In this document: piece by piece, positions 24,325 to 33,782 of the stretch
Numbering within the stretch: the stretch's first letter is position 1
Layout of the letters: the number at the start of each line of letters is the position of its first letter
Assembly (NCBI GenBank): GCA_963811905.1
Contig: CAWETK010000015.1
Span: forward strand, 1 to 64,000
Length of the DNA: 64,000 nucleotides
Direction: 5' to 3'
From: DATFVA01 sp963811905
GTDB lineage: Bacteria; Bacteroidota; Ignavibacteria; Ignavibacteriales; Ignavibacteriaceae
Program-made: the position numbers and the translations under genes
Notes under the pieces: model-generated
Database searches by the model: none
The model's input: the letters and a program-made list of their open reading frames with translations, nothing else
Told to the model about the DNA's origin: nothing

Positions 24325-25458
24325 ATGAAAAAATTCATATACGTATATTTGAAAATACAAAACAAAGATGAAATGATTACACCCTCAGACATAGAATCCA
24401 ATGGGAAAAAGGTAAGATTAAAAGGGTTAACTCTAATCGAACTGCAGGATTATTTCCAGCAGCATGGTGAACCAAAATATCGGGCCGGCCAGGTCTTCAG
24501 CTGGATGTATAATCACCTTGCCGGAGATTTTATGGAGATGAAGAACCTTCCCATAAATCTGCGTAATTCTTTGAGCGAAAAAGCGGAGATAAATACTCTC
24601 TCAGAGGCAGGCTCTGAAGTATCTGATGAAACCGGGACAAAAAAATTCATCTTTGAAACAAAAGAAAAGAATATAATAGAATCGGTTATTATCCCTGAAA
24701 AGAAAAGGACTACTTTATGTATATCCACCCAGGTAGGCTGCCCGCTCGACTGTAAATTCTGCGCAACAGGACTAATGGGGTATAAGAAAAACCTGGATGC
24801 CGGTGAGATCTTTGACCAGTACAAAATGGCAGCAAAAGATTACGGTAAGGAAAATATTACCAATATAGTATATATGGGTATGGGTGAACCACTGCTGAAT
24901 TATAGGGAAACTGTAAAATCGCTCGAGATCTTCGGGGAGGATTTAACTACAGGGATAAGTCTTAAAAAGATTACCGTCTCAACAGCAGGTATAGCTCCAA
25001 AGATCATTGAGCTAGCCGATAGCGGGTTAAATGTAAAACTTGCATTTTCACTTCACTCCTGCTTTGAGGATATAAGAACGAAGATCATGCCCATAAATAA
25101 AAAGTTCCCGCTTAAGCAGAATATTGAAGCTGTGAAATACTATGCGAAGAAAACAGGGACAAGGATTACTTTTGAATACGTGATGTTAAAGGGAATAAAT
25201 GACAGAGATGAAGATCTGAACGCTCTGGTGAAATTATGCAGCACCATCCCATCAAAAGTTAATGTAATTCCTTTTAATTCGTTGAAGCATATGCATCCGG
25301 AAGGATTTTCTGCACAGCTTGAACCGACCCCGAGAAAGAGGATTGAGGATTTCGTTCAGCGACTGAGAGATAAAAATGTAACTGTGATAGTCCGTTATAC
25401 GCAGGGCGAGGATATAGCGGCTGCATGCGGACAGCTGGCGGTTCAAGATAAAAGATAA
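24325..25458 (+). CDS. rlmN: 23S rRNA (adenine2503-C2)-methyltransferase
   Basis: Radical-SAM enzyme that methylates A2503 of 23S rRNA and A37 of some tRNAs. LKGLTLIELQDYFQ and GEPKYRAGQVFSWMY open the family domain, the cluster-binding CPLDCKFCATG (C-x3-C-x2-C) is at about 139-149, MGMGEPLLNY and the C-terminal CGQL (catalytic cysteine) are present. As read from 24325 the protein has 377 residues. An in-frame ATG at 24373 would give 361 residues and a start nearer the conserved region; neither has a clear ribosome binding site. Followed after 106 bases by the SpoU methyltransferase gene. Confidence 0.96.
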   Translation: MKKFIYVYLKIQNKDEMITPSDIESNGKKVRLKGLTLIELQDYFQQHGEPKYRAGQVFSWMYNHLAGDFMEMKNLPINLRNSLSEKAEINTLSEAGSEVSDETGTKKFIFETKEKNIIESVIIPEKKRTTLCISTQVGCPLDCKFCATGLMGYKKNLDAGEIFDQYKMAAKDYGKENITNIVYMGMGEPLLNYRETVKSLEIFGEDLTTGISLKKITVSTAGIAPKIIELADSGLNVKLAFSLHSCFEDIRTKIMPINKKFPLKQNIEAVKYYAKKTGTRITFEYVMLKGINDRDEDLNALVKLCSTIPSKVNVIPFNSLKHMHPEGFSAQLEPTPRKRIEDFVQRLRDKNVTVIVRYTQGEDIAAACGQLAVQDKR

Positions 25459-25560
25459 AAGTAACAAGTAAGAAGGTACAGGGAACAAGTAACAAGGGAG
25501 AAGATAAAAGGTACAAGGAAGAAGGGAAAAGGAAAAGAATAAAGAAATAAAGAATGAAGA
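25459..25560. repeat. purine-rich low-complexity spacer
   Basis: About 100 bases made of AGATAAAAG, GTAACAAG and GAAGAAGGGAAAAGG units between rlmN and the SpoU methyltransferase gene. Same base style as 56206-56345 and the longer tract at 13448-13755. Confidence 0.8.
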
Positions 25561-25564
25561 GGGA

Positions 25565-26140
25565 ATGAAGAAACTTACTCACGATGAGATCTCTGAGAAG
25601 AGATATACGTTAGATAATCTCCATAAAACAAAGAAGCTGCCGGTATACGTCATACTGAACAGCATAAGAAGCAATTATAATGTGGGATCGATTTTCAGGA
25701 CTTCAGACGGAGCTATGATTGAAAAGTTATACCTTTGCGGTTATACTCCCCAGCCTCCATCTGATGAAGTACCTAAAGGCAAACCTGAAGGTACTGGTAA
25801 AAAGGAAATATTAAAGACTGCATTAGGATCAACTGAAAGTGTTTCCTGGGAATATGTGAAAGATCCGGTTAAGGTAGTTAAAAAATTGAAGGATCAGGGA
25901 GTTACAATCTGCGCATTGGAGTTAACCTCGAAGAGCAGACCGTATTACGATATTAATAAAAAGGATTTCCCACTTTGTCTTATTGTCGGGAATGAAATAA
26001 CCGGAGTTGCACAGGAACTGATAGACCTTTGTGATTTTTCGATAGAGATACCGCAGCACGGAATAAAACAGTCGCTGAATGTCGCAGTAGCATACGGTAT
26101 TTCAATATTCGAATTGAGAAAATTATACGACAGGGACTAA
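25565..26140 (+). CDS. SpoU/TrmH-family RNA methyltransferase
   Basis: A 191-residue SPOUT-fold methyltransferase that would 2'-O-methylate a tRNA or rRNA ribose. SpoU motif 1: NSIRSNYNVGSIFRTSDGA. Motif 2: CLIVGNEITGVAQELIDLCD. Motif 3: IPQHGIKQSLNVAVAYGISI. It has no N-terminal L30e-like RNA-binding domain, so the target cannot be named. Plus strand behind rlmN. Confidence 0.93.
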   Translation: MKKLTHDEISEKRYTLDNLHKTKKLPVYVILNSIRSNYNVGSIFRTSDGAMIEKLYLCGYTPQPPSDEVPKGKPEGTGKKEILKTALGSTESVSWEYVKDPVKVVKKLKDQGVTICALELTSKSRPYYDINKKDFPLCLIVGNEITGVAQELIDLCDFSIEIPQHGIKQSLNVAVAYGISIFELRKLYDRD

Positions 26141-26148
26141 AAGGTCAG

Positions 26149-26802
26149 TTAAATAACTGTAAAGAACTCGTCACCATTATCTTTGGTATGGATCATAAGC
26201 AGGTTGGCCCTCACCATTTTTACCAGTGTTCTTGAAGCCCTTCTTTCAGAAATATTAACCAGGTCGCTTAATTCCTTAACGGAAATGGTTTCGTTCTTAT
26301 CTAAATAATCAAAAACATATTTTTCATTTGAGCCGATAGTATATTTTTTAAGGCTCAAATCCTGACTGCGCGCTCTGAGTATTCTTACCATTTCCTTGCT
26401 TGCCTGGATGCTTTTATCATTAACCCTGACAAGCACAACGGATTTATTCAAATCAAGCTCATCAAGGTAATCCTGCATTCTGTGAGGTTTTTTATCCGAT
26501 TCGGGTACCGATACAATTACCACCTCTTTGCCGAATACGTTAAGGAAATCTATTTCATATTCAATCGGCGGTTCACAATAATTTAGTGCTGCATCCTTTA
26601 TCAGTTCAGCTTCTGATTTTTCGCTTTCAACACCAACGACCTGTTTATCATCATCAACCCCGAAAAGCAGGTATCCGCCCCGGGTATTTGCAAAGGCTAT
26701 CATTTCCCTTGCAATCTTTTCAGGCGTTGAAAACCTTCTCTTAAATTCTATTTGAAGACTTTCACCTTCTTCTATCAGATCAAAAAAATCAGTTCTTCTC
26801 AT
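26149..26802 (-). CDS. AlbA_2 (Schlafen-like) domain protein with winged helix
   Basis: A 217-residue protein. The N-terminal AlbA_2/divergent-AAA_4 domain (about 10-130) is shown by ESLQIEFKRRF and FANTRGGYLLFGVDDD. A C-terminal winged-helix segment (about 160-210, ISVKELSDLVNISERRASRT) follows. Such proteins are putative DNA-binding regulators with nucleotide-binding or nuclease-like folds; their targets are unknown. Overlaps mtgA by four bases. Confidence 0.87.
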   Translation of the reverse strand: MRRTDFFDLIEEGESLQIEFKRRFSTPEKIAREMIAFANTRGGYLLFGVDDDKQVVGVESEKSEAELIKDAALNYCEPPIEYEIDFLNVFGKEVVIVSVPESDKKPHRMQDYLDELDLNKSVVLVRVNDKSIQASKEMVRILRARSQDLSLKKYTIGSNEKYVFDYLDKNETISVKELSDLVNISERRASRTLVKMVRANLLMIHTKDNGDEFFTVI

Positions 26803-27566
26803 TTTTCATCCGGAAACAAAATTATATCATTCAGACGGCCGCGGATAATTGACGATCTTCTTAAGACATATCTGGAGTTTTTATCAGGAGGATGAATAAG
26901 AGGCGACGGCAGAACAGCTGCCAGTCTTGCGCACTCATTTACAGTAAGCTGATCCGGCTCTTTATTAAAATACTCTTCTGATGCAGCTTCTACTCCGAAT
27001 ATTCCATCTCCCCACTCAACTGCATTTACGTAAGCCTGTAGTATAGTCCTTTTGCTTAATTCTTTTTCCATCCTTAGAGCGGTTATCAGTTCTTTCCCTT
27101 TTCTAAATACCGATTTTTCGGTCGTATAAAATAAATTCTTGGCAAGCTGCATCGTCAATGTGCTGCCTCCGCGGTAGATCCTGTGTCTCCTTTTATTCTG
27201 TCTCATTGCCATATTTAACTCTTTCCAGTCAATTCCTTTGTGAGAAAAGAACGCTCCGTCCTCCATTGATATTATGCCTTTAAGGAGATTTGGGTTAATA
27301 TCACTTATTGAGGTCCAGGACTGACGCGGATAAAAGACTAATCCATTATCAAGGGCTCTTTCTTCCATCAGGGAGGTTATTCTGAAATGATAATATTCAA
27401 AATACGGGATCTGCAAACCGGGGATACTGAAGTAAAGAAGGAATAAAATATAGAATATGAAAGTACTGAGTTTATGTTTTTTAAGATATGGTACTGCCCT
27501 GTCGAAGGCTCTGCCCAGCTCATTTTCGGGGAATTGCAAAGTTGAATTCATAATATCCCTGATCAC
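26799..27566 (-). CDS. mtgA: monofunctional biosynthetic peptidoglycan transglycosylase
   Basis: Membrane-anchored GT51 glycosyltransferase that polymerises lipid II into glycan strands. An N-terminal helix (about 34-52) precedes the GT51 domain. ISMEDGAFFSHKGID has the catalytic glutamate, GGSTLTMQLAKNLF and KELSKRTILQAYVNAVEWG are the next motifs, and NECARLAAVLPSP follows. 255 residues, no transpeptidase domain. Follows the TPR protein by 20 bases. Confidence 0.94.
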   Translation of the reverse strand: MIRDIMNSTLQFPENELGRAFDRAVPYLKKHKLSTFIFYILFLLYFSIPGLQIPYFEYYHFRITSLMEERALDNGLVFYPRQSWTSISDINPNLLKGIISMEDGAFFSHKGIDWKELNMAMRQNKRRHRIYRGGSTLTMQLAKNLFYTTEKSVFRKGKELITALRMEKELSKRTILQAYVNAVEWGDGIFGVEAASEEYFNKEPDQLTVNECARLAAVLPSPLIHPPDKNSRYVLRRSSIIRGRLNDIILFPDEK

Positions 27567-27586
27567 GGTCTATTCTTTAAGAACGT

Positions 27587-30013
27587 TTATCTCTTTCGTT
27601 TTATATCTGCCGGCGTAAGTGAGTCCACCTCAGTCTCCGATTTCCTCTGCAGGTCTTCCAGTTCCCGGTTATTATTCCGTCTCATACTGTCTATTACAGC
27701 AGGTACATTATTCTGAGTAGTATCATTTCCTTTTTTACCTGCATTGATATCGGGTTCACCGTACCTGTCCGGAGGAGCATTCTTATAAGTTTTAAGAGTA
27801 TCTTCACGCTGCAGTTTATTGCCCAGCGAATCCACATGTGAAAGTGAATCAAGTCTTAGGGTTTCCATCTTTTTAAGTGAATCCTCTCTTGCTTTGGCGA
27901 TACGCTGCTGCTCCTGGTTATAATAACTTATCTTCTGTGAAATTTTGTTTGCGTAGACTGTTGAAGGGTAATTCACCTTAAGGGAATCGTATATTGCTGC
28001 AGCTGAATCAGGTTTATCAAGTTTATTCTCAAGTATCCACCCGGTAGCATATAGTGCCTTCGGTGCGAGAGGCGAGCCGGGGTATTCGTTATATATTCTT
28101 TTCAGTTTTACCAGAGATGAATCATATTTGTCATCCAGCATGGCTTTTTCAGCCGAGGCATATATATCCTCGGCGGGATCATAGTTCAGATCTTTTAATT
28201 CTTTTCCAAGTTTATTAGCAGCTGCGTTTACTATGCTTTGATCCGGGTAATCCCTGTATATTACGCTAAAGAGGCTGTCTGCTTTAACAGAATCATTCTG
28301 CGTCAGGTAATAGCTTCCAAGGGAATAGAGTGTTCTTGCCGTATATTCAGGACCAGGGTTGAGAGCCAGAACATCCTGATAATAGCGGTAGGCAGAATCG
28401 GGCAGGTTAAACTCAGTAAAGAAAATGTTGCCCATCTCAAATTTCTCTTTAATAATCCTGGACTGCAGCGAATCGAGAGGAATATCCGGTTTCTTAGGAG
28501 GTTCTTTCCCGTGCATCAGCTCCTTGACTCTCTTTTCGAAATTGGGAGAGGCAATTGTTGAAAGCAGTTCGTTTTTTTGTTTAAGACTATCCAGAGGATT
28601 AACTATTACTGTATCGGGTACTGTTATCTTCTGGCCGAATTGATCATATACAGGATTTCCAAGCCGGTCAAGACTGTCCTTCTGGACTACAGTTGTATCT
28701 ATCTTCATCCCGGTAGTATCCCTGACAAAAAGAGCAGAATCCATTTTTGCCCTGACCTGTGCAAATTCCTGTTCTGCAATCACCTGCCCTTCTACATCCT
28801 TCCTCTCCTGGTAATACTCCAATGAATCTTTGGAGTATTGTTCGGGGTTCTCAGCGTAATATCTTTTTTCAAGGTTAACATTAAGGGTTGTTCTAAGCTG
28901 GATATACTTAGTAAACTGCTGAGCTTTCTGGCGTGCGTTGATAAGGTACTCAGGAGGTGCAGCAGAAGAGGCAGCGTGTGTATAATAAGCACTGGCGCTG
29001 TCGAAATCCTTGTAATGATTTTCAAAGATCTGTCCCAATTCGTACCTTGCCATACCAGCGTTAACAGATGCCTTATATGTTGTGTCAACTTTAATAAGAA
29101 CATCAACGGCTTCATCGTACTGATCAAGTTTTGCAAGGGTAACTCCCATTTCAAGATTAATCTCATCGAAATGGTCAGAGTATTTATCCTGTGTACTCAT
29201 TCCGTCAAAAATATCAAGAGCCTCATCATTATGCCCGGCTTCCCTTAAAGCTTTGCCGAGTTCAAGCCGTGCACCATATTGTGTATCATAAGACGGTGAA
29301 TAATCGAATACCTGTCTGTACGCTGTTATTGCATTCTCCAGGTCGTTAACTTTTTCATATAACTTACCGAGTTCAAATTCAATCTCTGCGTTTATTTCAT
29401 CATTATCCGACTGTTTAAGGTAATCGGTTGAGGCAGTTATTGCACCGGCGTAATCCTCCTGGGATATTTTATATTTAATCTCTTCAAGAAATGCATCTGT
29501 TGTGTATTCATCCTCTCCCTCTTCTATAGCTTTCTTTTTCACCGTCTCAAGCATTGTCAGGCCATCATCATACTCTTTTAATCTCATCTGTGTCTTGCCT
29601 ATCCAGAGTTCAGTCTCGAGTATCAGGTCGCTCTGAGGCTGAGTAGCAATAAGCTCCTGAAACTTCCTCAGGGCTTTCAGATAATTTCTCTGGTAGTAGA
29701 ATGATTTACCAAGCATAAGGAGAGCATCATCAACGTAGGCCGACTCTGAATGAAACTGAAGGATTGTTGAGCATTTATCGATTACTTTCGAAAGCTGCTG
29801 GTTTACATTTCCCGCAGCATTCGGCTCTTCTACGGCAAAGAGATCTGTCTGCTGTGCCTTTATAGCATCCTCAGCAGTTTCAAAAATATCCTTGGCGTCA
29901 TAGTAAAGGTTGAAATAAGTCGTGAAATTATGCCATACGCCGCAGCCGTCGAAGGACAAGACGGCAAGCAGGAAAAAGAAAAACAATCCGGGAATAAATC
30001 TTCTGATATGCAT
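27587..30013 (-). CDS. TPR outer-envelope protein, PorW/SprE-like (T9SS candidate)
   Basis: An 808-residue exported protein of repeated TPR units. A signal sequence ends near FDGCG (Cys24 could be lipidated, but the lipobox FDGC is weak). Next comes VWHNFTTYFNLYYDAKDIF (about 26-44), which resembles the conserved start of PorW/SprE lipoproteins of the type IX secretion system. Tandem TPRs fill about 75-350 and 510-690, and a charged low-complexity C-terminus ends it. PorW links the T9SS motor to the outer-membrane translocon. The T9SS-tagged peptidase in this window supports the call. A general TPR protein (BamD/YbgF-like) is the alternative. Confidence 0.6.
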   Translation of the reverse strand: MHIRRFIPGLFFFFLLAVLSFDGCGVWHNFTTYFNLYYDAKDIFETAEDAIKAQQTDLFAVEEPNAAGNVNQQLSKVIDKCSTILQFHSESAYVDDALLMLGKSFYYQRNYLKALRKFQELIATQPQSDLILETELWIGKTQMRLKEYDDGLTMLETVKKKAIEEGEDEYTTDAFLEEIKYKISQEDYAGAITASTDYLKQSDNDEINAEIEFELGKLYEKVNDLENAITAYRQVFDYSPSYDTQYGARLELGKALREAGHNDEALDIFDGMSTQDKYSDHFDEINLEMGVTLAKLDQYDEAVDVLIKVDTTYKASVNAGMARYELGQIFENHYKDFDSASAYYTHAASSAAPPEYLINARQKAQQFTKYIQLRTTLNVNLEKRYYAENPEQYSKDSLEYYQERKDVEGQVIAEQEFAQVRAKMDSALFVRDTTGMKIDTTVVQKDSLDRLGNPVYDQFGQKITVPDTVIVNPLDSLKQKNELLSTIASPNFEKRVKELMHGKEPPKKPDIPLDSLQSRIIKEKFEMGNIFFTEFNLPDSAYRYYQDVLALNPGPEYTARTLYSLGSYYLTQNDSVKADSLFSVIYRDYPDQSIVNAAANKLGKELKDLNYDPAEDIYASAEKAMLDDKYDSSLVKLKRIYNEYPGSPLAPKALYATGWILENKLDKPDSAAAIYDSLKVNYPSTVYANKISQKISYYNQEQQRIAKAREDSLKKMETLRLDSLSHVDSLGNKLQREDTLKTYKNAPPDRYGEPDINAGKKGNDTTQNNVPAVIDSMRRNNNRELEDLQRKSETEVDSLTPADIKRKR

Positions 30014-30078
30014 AATCCAAGCTAAAAAAGTATAAAAAAAAGTAAAAGGTAAAATGTCCTGCCACTCGTTTGCCGGGT

Positions 30079-30417
30079 TTACAAGGCTTCCTTACCGGAT
30101 TCTTCCGTCCTTATCCTGATTACATCCTGAACATCATAAATAAAGATCTTTCCGTCCCCGACCTGCCCTGTTTTCGCCGTCCTGAGAATTGCTTCAATGA
30201 CCTTCTCCACTTTCTCCTTTTCGACTATAATTTCGATCTTAATTTTAGGGATAAATTCTATCCGGTATTCACTTCCCCTGTAGGTTTCAGTATGCCCTTT
30301 CTGTCTGCCGTAGCCGCGCACTTCAGTGATAGTTAATCCCCTTATGCCTTCTTCAACAAGGGCTTCTTTAACCTCATCCAGTTTAAAAGGACGAATAATC
30401 GCTTCAATCTTTTTCAT
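30079..30417 (-). CDS. glnB: nitrogen regulatory protein P-II
   Basis: A 112-residue trimeric signal protein that senses 2-oxoglutarate and ATP/ADP. MKKIEAIIRPFKLDEVKEAL opens the family. The T-loop is GRQKGHTETYRGSEY with the uridylylatable Tyr51, and TGQVGDGKIFIYDV holds the P-II signature region. Located between secA (14 bases) and the TPR protein, not beside amtB or glnA, so its partner is not shown by context. A GlnE homolog is encoded 5 kb away (35059). Confidence 0.94.
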   Translation of the reverse strand: MKKIEAIIRPFKLDEVKEALVEEGIRGLTITEVRGYGRQKGHTETYRGSEYRIEFIPKIKIEIIVEKEKVEKVIEAILRTAKTGQVGDGKIFIYDVQDVIRIRTEESGKEAL

Positions 30418-30431
30418 TGAGAAGCCCTTTT

Positions 30432-33400
30432 TTATTTACCGTGACAGTGTTTGTATTTCTTTCCGCTGCCGCAGGGACAGGGATCATTTCTTCCTACTTT
30501 ATCGGCTACCTGTACAGGCTGAGGTTTTCCACCCTGGTCGGGAGATGACTGGCCCGCTGCTCTGCCTGCCGGTGAGGCCAATCCGATATTAGTAGCACTC
30601 TGCTTGCTTTCAGTCATTCTTGAAGGCTGGCGTCTTCGCCTGTTCTGAACATCATCGGGAGCCTGAGGGAAAAACTTGAAGGCAAAAGAAACTACTTCAT
30701 TTCTTATTTCTTCGAGAAGCGTTACAAACAATTTGAAAGCTTCACCTTTATATTCAATAAGGGGATCTTTCTGACCATACGCCCGGAGTCCGATTCCTTC
30801 TTTAAGATCATCCATTTCCCTCAGGTGTTCTTTCCATTTCTGATCGATCACGCTCAGCATTGCATAGCGCTCAAGCTTTGCCATCAGTTCGGAGCCGAGC
30901 ATTTCTTCTTTTTTCTTATAGAACGTCCTGGCATTTTCAGTTATACGGTTTTTTATTCCCTCTTTCCCGAGCTCTTCAAATTCGGTGGATTCAAGTTTTA
31001 CATCAACAAGCAGCTTCTGCAGAACTTCCTCTTTTATATTATCAGCAAGCACCTCATCAAAATTCTGATTAATGACGTCAGTGATGAATTCTTCCAGGTA
31101 CTCAAAGATTTCGCTCTTCAGCCTGTCGCCTGCCAATGCTCTCTGCCGGCGGGTGTATATAACTTCTCTCTGCTGGTTCATTGTATCGTCGTACTCAAGA
31201 AGTCTTTTTCTGATTGCGAAGTTATTCTCTTCAACTTTCTTCTGGGCTCTTTCAACGGACTTAGTAATAAGAGAATGCTGAATCACTTCACCTTCTTTTA
31301 TCCCGATCCTCCCCATAACCGAGGAAATCCTATCGCTTCCGAATAAGCGCATCAGGTCGTCTTCAAGAGATATGAAGAATTTCGAAGTACCAGGGTCGCC
31401 CTGTCGTCCCGAACGCCCTCTTAACTGACGGTCAATTCTTCTTGATTCGTGTCTTTCAGTTCCGAGGATAAAAAGACCGCCCCGTTCACGCACTCCTGCT
31501 CCGAGTTTAATATCAGTACCGCGGCCTGCCATATTTGTGGCAATCGTTACAGCTCCTATTTCGCCTGCATGTGCTACGATTTCCGCTTCACGCTGATGCT
31601 GCTTTGCATTTAATACATTGTGAGGAATGCCTTTCCTTTTAAGCATTCTGGCGATCGTTTCGGATACGTCCACCGAGGTAGTACCGACAAGTACAGGTCT
31701 ACCTTCTTTTCTCAGTTCTTCTATTTTTTCCAGAACAGCATTATATTTTTCCCTTTTTGTCCTGAATACCGCATCATCCTGATCATCTCTCACAACAGGT
31801 TTATTTGTAGGAACGACAACAACTTCAAGCTTATATATTTCAAAAAATTCGCCTTCTTCGGTTTCAGCCGTACCTGTCATTCCTGCCAGCTTGTTGTACA
31901 TTCTGAAATAATTCTGAAGTGTAATAGTAGCCAGCGTCTGGCTGTCGCGCTCAACTTTAACATCTTCCTTTGCTTCGATAGCCTGATGCAGACCGTCCGA
32001 ATATCTTCTTCCCGGCAGAACACGTCCCGTGAACTCATCTACTATTGCAATTTTGCCGTCCTCAGTAACCACGTATTCGTCATCTTTTTCAAATAATGTG
32101 TATGCTTTAAGAAGCTGGTGGATTGTGTGTATCCTGTCGCTGCTTTCGGAATAATGATTATAAAGTATGTCTTTCTTTTTCAGCTTTTCTTCAGGGGACA
32201 TAGTTTCATCATTTTCGAGCTTGCTCATTTCAGTGCCAAGGTCAGGGAGAATGAAAAAGTTCTTCTCCATCCCGCTTCCCTTCGCAAGTTCTTCTCTTCC
32301 CTTTTCAGTAAGATCTATTGTATTATTTTTTTCATCGATGACAAAATAGAGTTCATCATCTATGATATGCATGTTCTTAGCTTTTTCCCTGAGAAATTCC
32401 ATTTCGGTTGAGTGAAGGAGTTTTTTATTTTCAGGTTCGCTTAAAAGCTTAGCCAGCCTGTTGTGTTTCGGGAGTCCCCTGCTGGCACGAAGCAGCTGTA
32501 TTCCAGCTTCACTTGGATTTATCTTTCCGTTTCCGTCTTCAGACAGGTTATTTTCCGCCTCCTGCACAATTTTAGAGACGAGGCTGGTTTGAAGCCTGTA
32601 CAATTTTTCGACCTTAGGTTTCATCTCGCTGAACCTTTGATCGTCCACCTCAACCGCACCGGAAATAATAAGAGGTGTTCGGGCTTCATCGATCAGAACC
32701 GAGTCGACCTCATCAACGATCGCATAGTTATGGGGACGCTGTACCTGGTATTCTTTATCGACAGACATATTATCACGAAGATAATCAAATCCGAATTCGT
32801 TGTTTGTTCCATATGTGATATCACATCCATACTGTACTTTCCGCTGTTCGGAATTCATTGTATTAAGGATACATCCGACAGTTAGTCCGTGATACCTGAA
32901 TATTTCACCCATCCATTCGCTATCGCGTTTTGCCAGGTAATCGTTAACTGTAATCAGGTGGACTCCCCGGCCTGATAGAGCGTTAAGGTACATCGGCAGT
33001 GTAGCTACAAGGGTTTTACCTTCACCTGTAGCCATTTCAGCTATTTTCCCCTGGTGAAGTACAACTCCTCCCATAAGCTGGGTATCATAAGGGACCATAT
33101 CCCAGGTCGTTTTATTTCCTGCAACCATCCAGGTCTGACCTAAAAGTCTTTCACAAGTAATTTTTATTACTGCAAAAGCTTCCGGAAGGAGCTGATCCAG
33201 TATTTCTTCATATTTATCATTGAGCTCACCTTCAAGCGCATCCAGTTCATCATATGAAGTATTTCTGTCAAAATCTTCGTCAGACTGCAGTCTTTTATGA
33301 ATTTCTTCAATTTTTCCGCGGGTTTCGGCCGTATATTCCTGTACTTTTTCTTTAAATTCGGGGGTTTTGGCTTTCAGCTGTTCATCAGAAAGGCCTTTTA

Positions 33401-33500
33401 ATTTCTCATATTCCTGGTTTATTTCGTCAGCAATGGGTGTTAATATCTTGACATCCTTAGTGTGTTTATCGCCAAAGATTTTCTTAATAATATTTTGCAT
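30432..33500 (-). CDS. secA: preprotein translocase subunit SecA
   Basis: ATPase motor of the general secretion pathway. In 1022 residues: the Walker A region MATGEGKTLVATLP, DEVDSVLIDEARTPLIISG (DEAD motif), the helicase half with GRGTDIKLGAGV and RQLRGRSGRQGDPG, the wing/scaffold domain, and the zinc-binding tail NDPCPCGSGKKYKHCHGK. Longer than E. coli SecA (901) because of insertions in the N-terminal half (about 280-450), as is usual for Bacteroidota-type SecA. Start of a run that continues with glnB, the TPR protein, mtgA and the AlbA protein. Confidence 0.98.
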   Translation of the reverse strand: MQNIIKKIFGDKHTKDVKILTPIADEINQEYEKLKGLSDEQLKAKTPEFKEKVQEYTAETRGKIEEIHKRLQSDEDFDRNTSYDELDALEGELNDKYEEILDQLLPEAFAVIKITCERLLGQTWMVAGNKTTWDMVPYDTQLMGGVVLHQGKIAEMATGEGKTLVATLPMYLNALSGRGVHLITVNDYLAKRDSEWMGEIFRYHGLTVGCILNTMNSEQRKVQYGCDITYGTNNEFGFDYLRDNMSVDKEYQVQRPHNYAIVDEVDSVLIDEARTPLIISGAVEVDDQRFSEMKPKVEKLYRLQTSLVSKIVQEAENNLSEDGNGKINPSEAGIQLLRASRGLPKHNRLAKLLSEPENKKLLHSTEMEFLREKAKNMHIIDDELYFVIDEKNNTIDLTEKGREELAKGSGMEKNFFILPDLGTEMSKLENDETMSPEEKLKKKDILYNHYSESSDRIHTIHQLLKAYTLFEKDDEYVVTEDGKIAIVDEFTGRVLPGRRYSDGLHQAIEAKEDVKVERDSQTLATITLQNYFRMYNKLAGMTGTAETEEGEFFEIYKLEVVVVPTNKPVVRDDQDDAVFRTKREKYNAVLEKIEELRKEGRPVLVGTTSVDVSETIARMLKRKGIPHNVLNAKQHQREAEIVAHAGEIGAVTIATNMAGRGTDIKLGAGVRERGGLFILGTERHESRRIDRQLRGRSGRQGDPGTSKFFISLEDDLMRLFGSDRISSVMGRIGIKEGEVIQHSLITKSVERAQKKVEENNFAIRKRLLEYDDTMNQQREVIYTRRQRALAGDRLKSEIFEYLEEFITDVINQNFDEVLADNIKEEVLQKLLVDVKLESTEFEELGKEGIKNRITENARTFYKKKEEMLGSELMAKLERYAMLSVIDQKWKEHLREMDDLKEGIGLRAYGQKDPLIEYKGEAFKLFVTLLEEIRNEVVSFAFKFFPQAPDDVQNRRRRQPSRMTESKQSATNIGLASPAGRAAGQSSPDQGGKPQPVQVADKVGRNDPCPCGSGKKYKHCHGK

Positions 33501-33731
33501 TTATCGATTATCTCCGTTGGTATTGAACATCAAAATTAAACATTGGACGTCTGAATTGCAATTTAGGAAGCTTTCCCTATTCTTCATTTTTAGGGTATAA
33601 ATCCGTCAAATCCTGGATAAATCTACTCTGCTATTTCCCTGAAAGTTTCCAGTCATTCCTGCTGTCCAAAACTTAAAATCACATGTGATCTTCATTAATT
33701 GACTATCTGATCATCTTTTGTTTTATAGGGG

Positions 33732-33748
33732 GTGAGAAAATTTCTCAC
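33732..33748. promoter_or_regulatory. perfect palindrome upstream of small exported protein
   Basis: GTGAGAAA, central A, TTTCTCAC: 8-bp perfect arms. It is 34 bases before the ATG at 33783 and next to the AT-rich stretch TATAAATTATTTATAAT, so it could be an operator over a promoter. No regulator was identified. The divergent gene secA starts 230 bases away. Confidence 0.5.
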
Positions 33749-33782
33749 AATATAAATTATTTATAATCAATTTACGAAAGGT

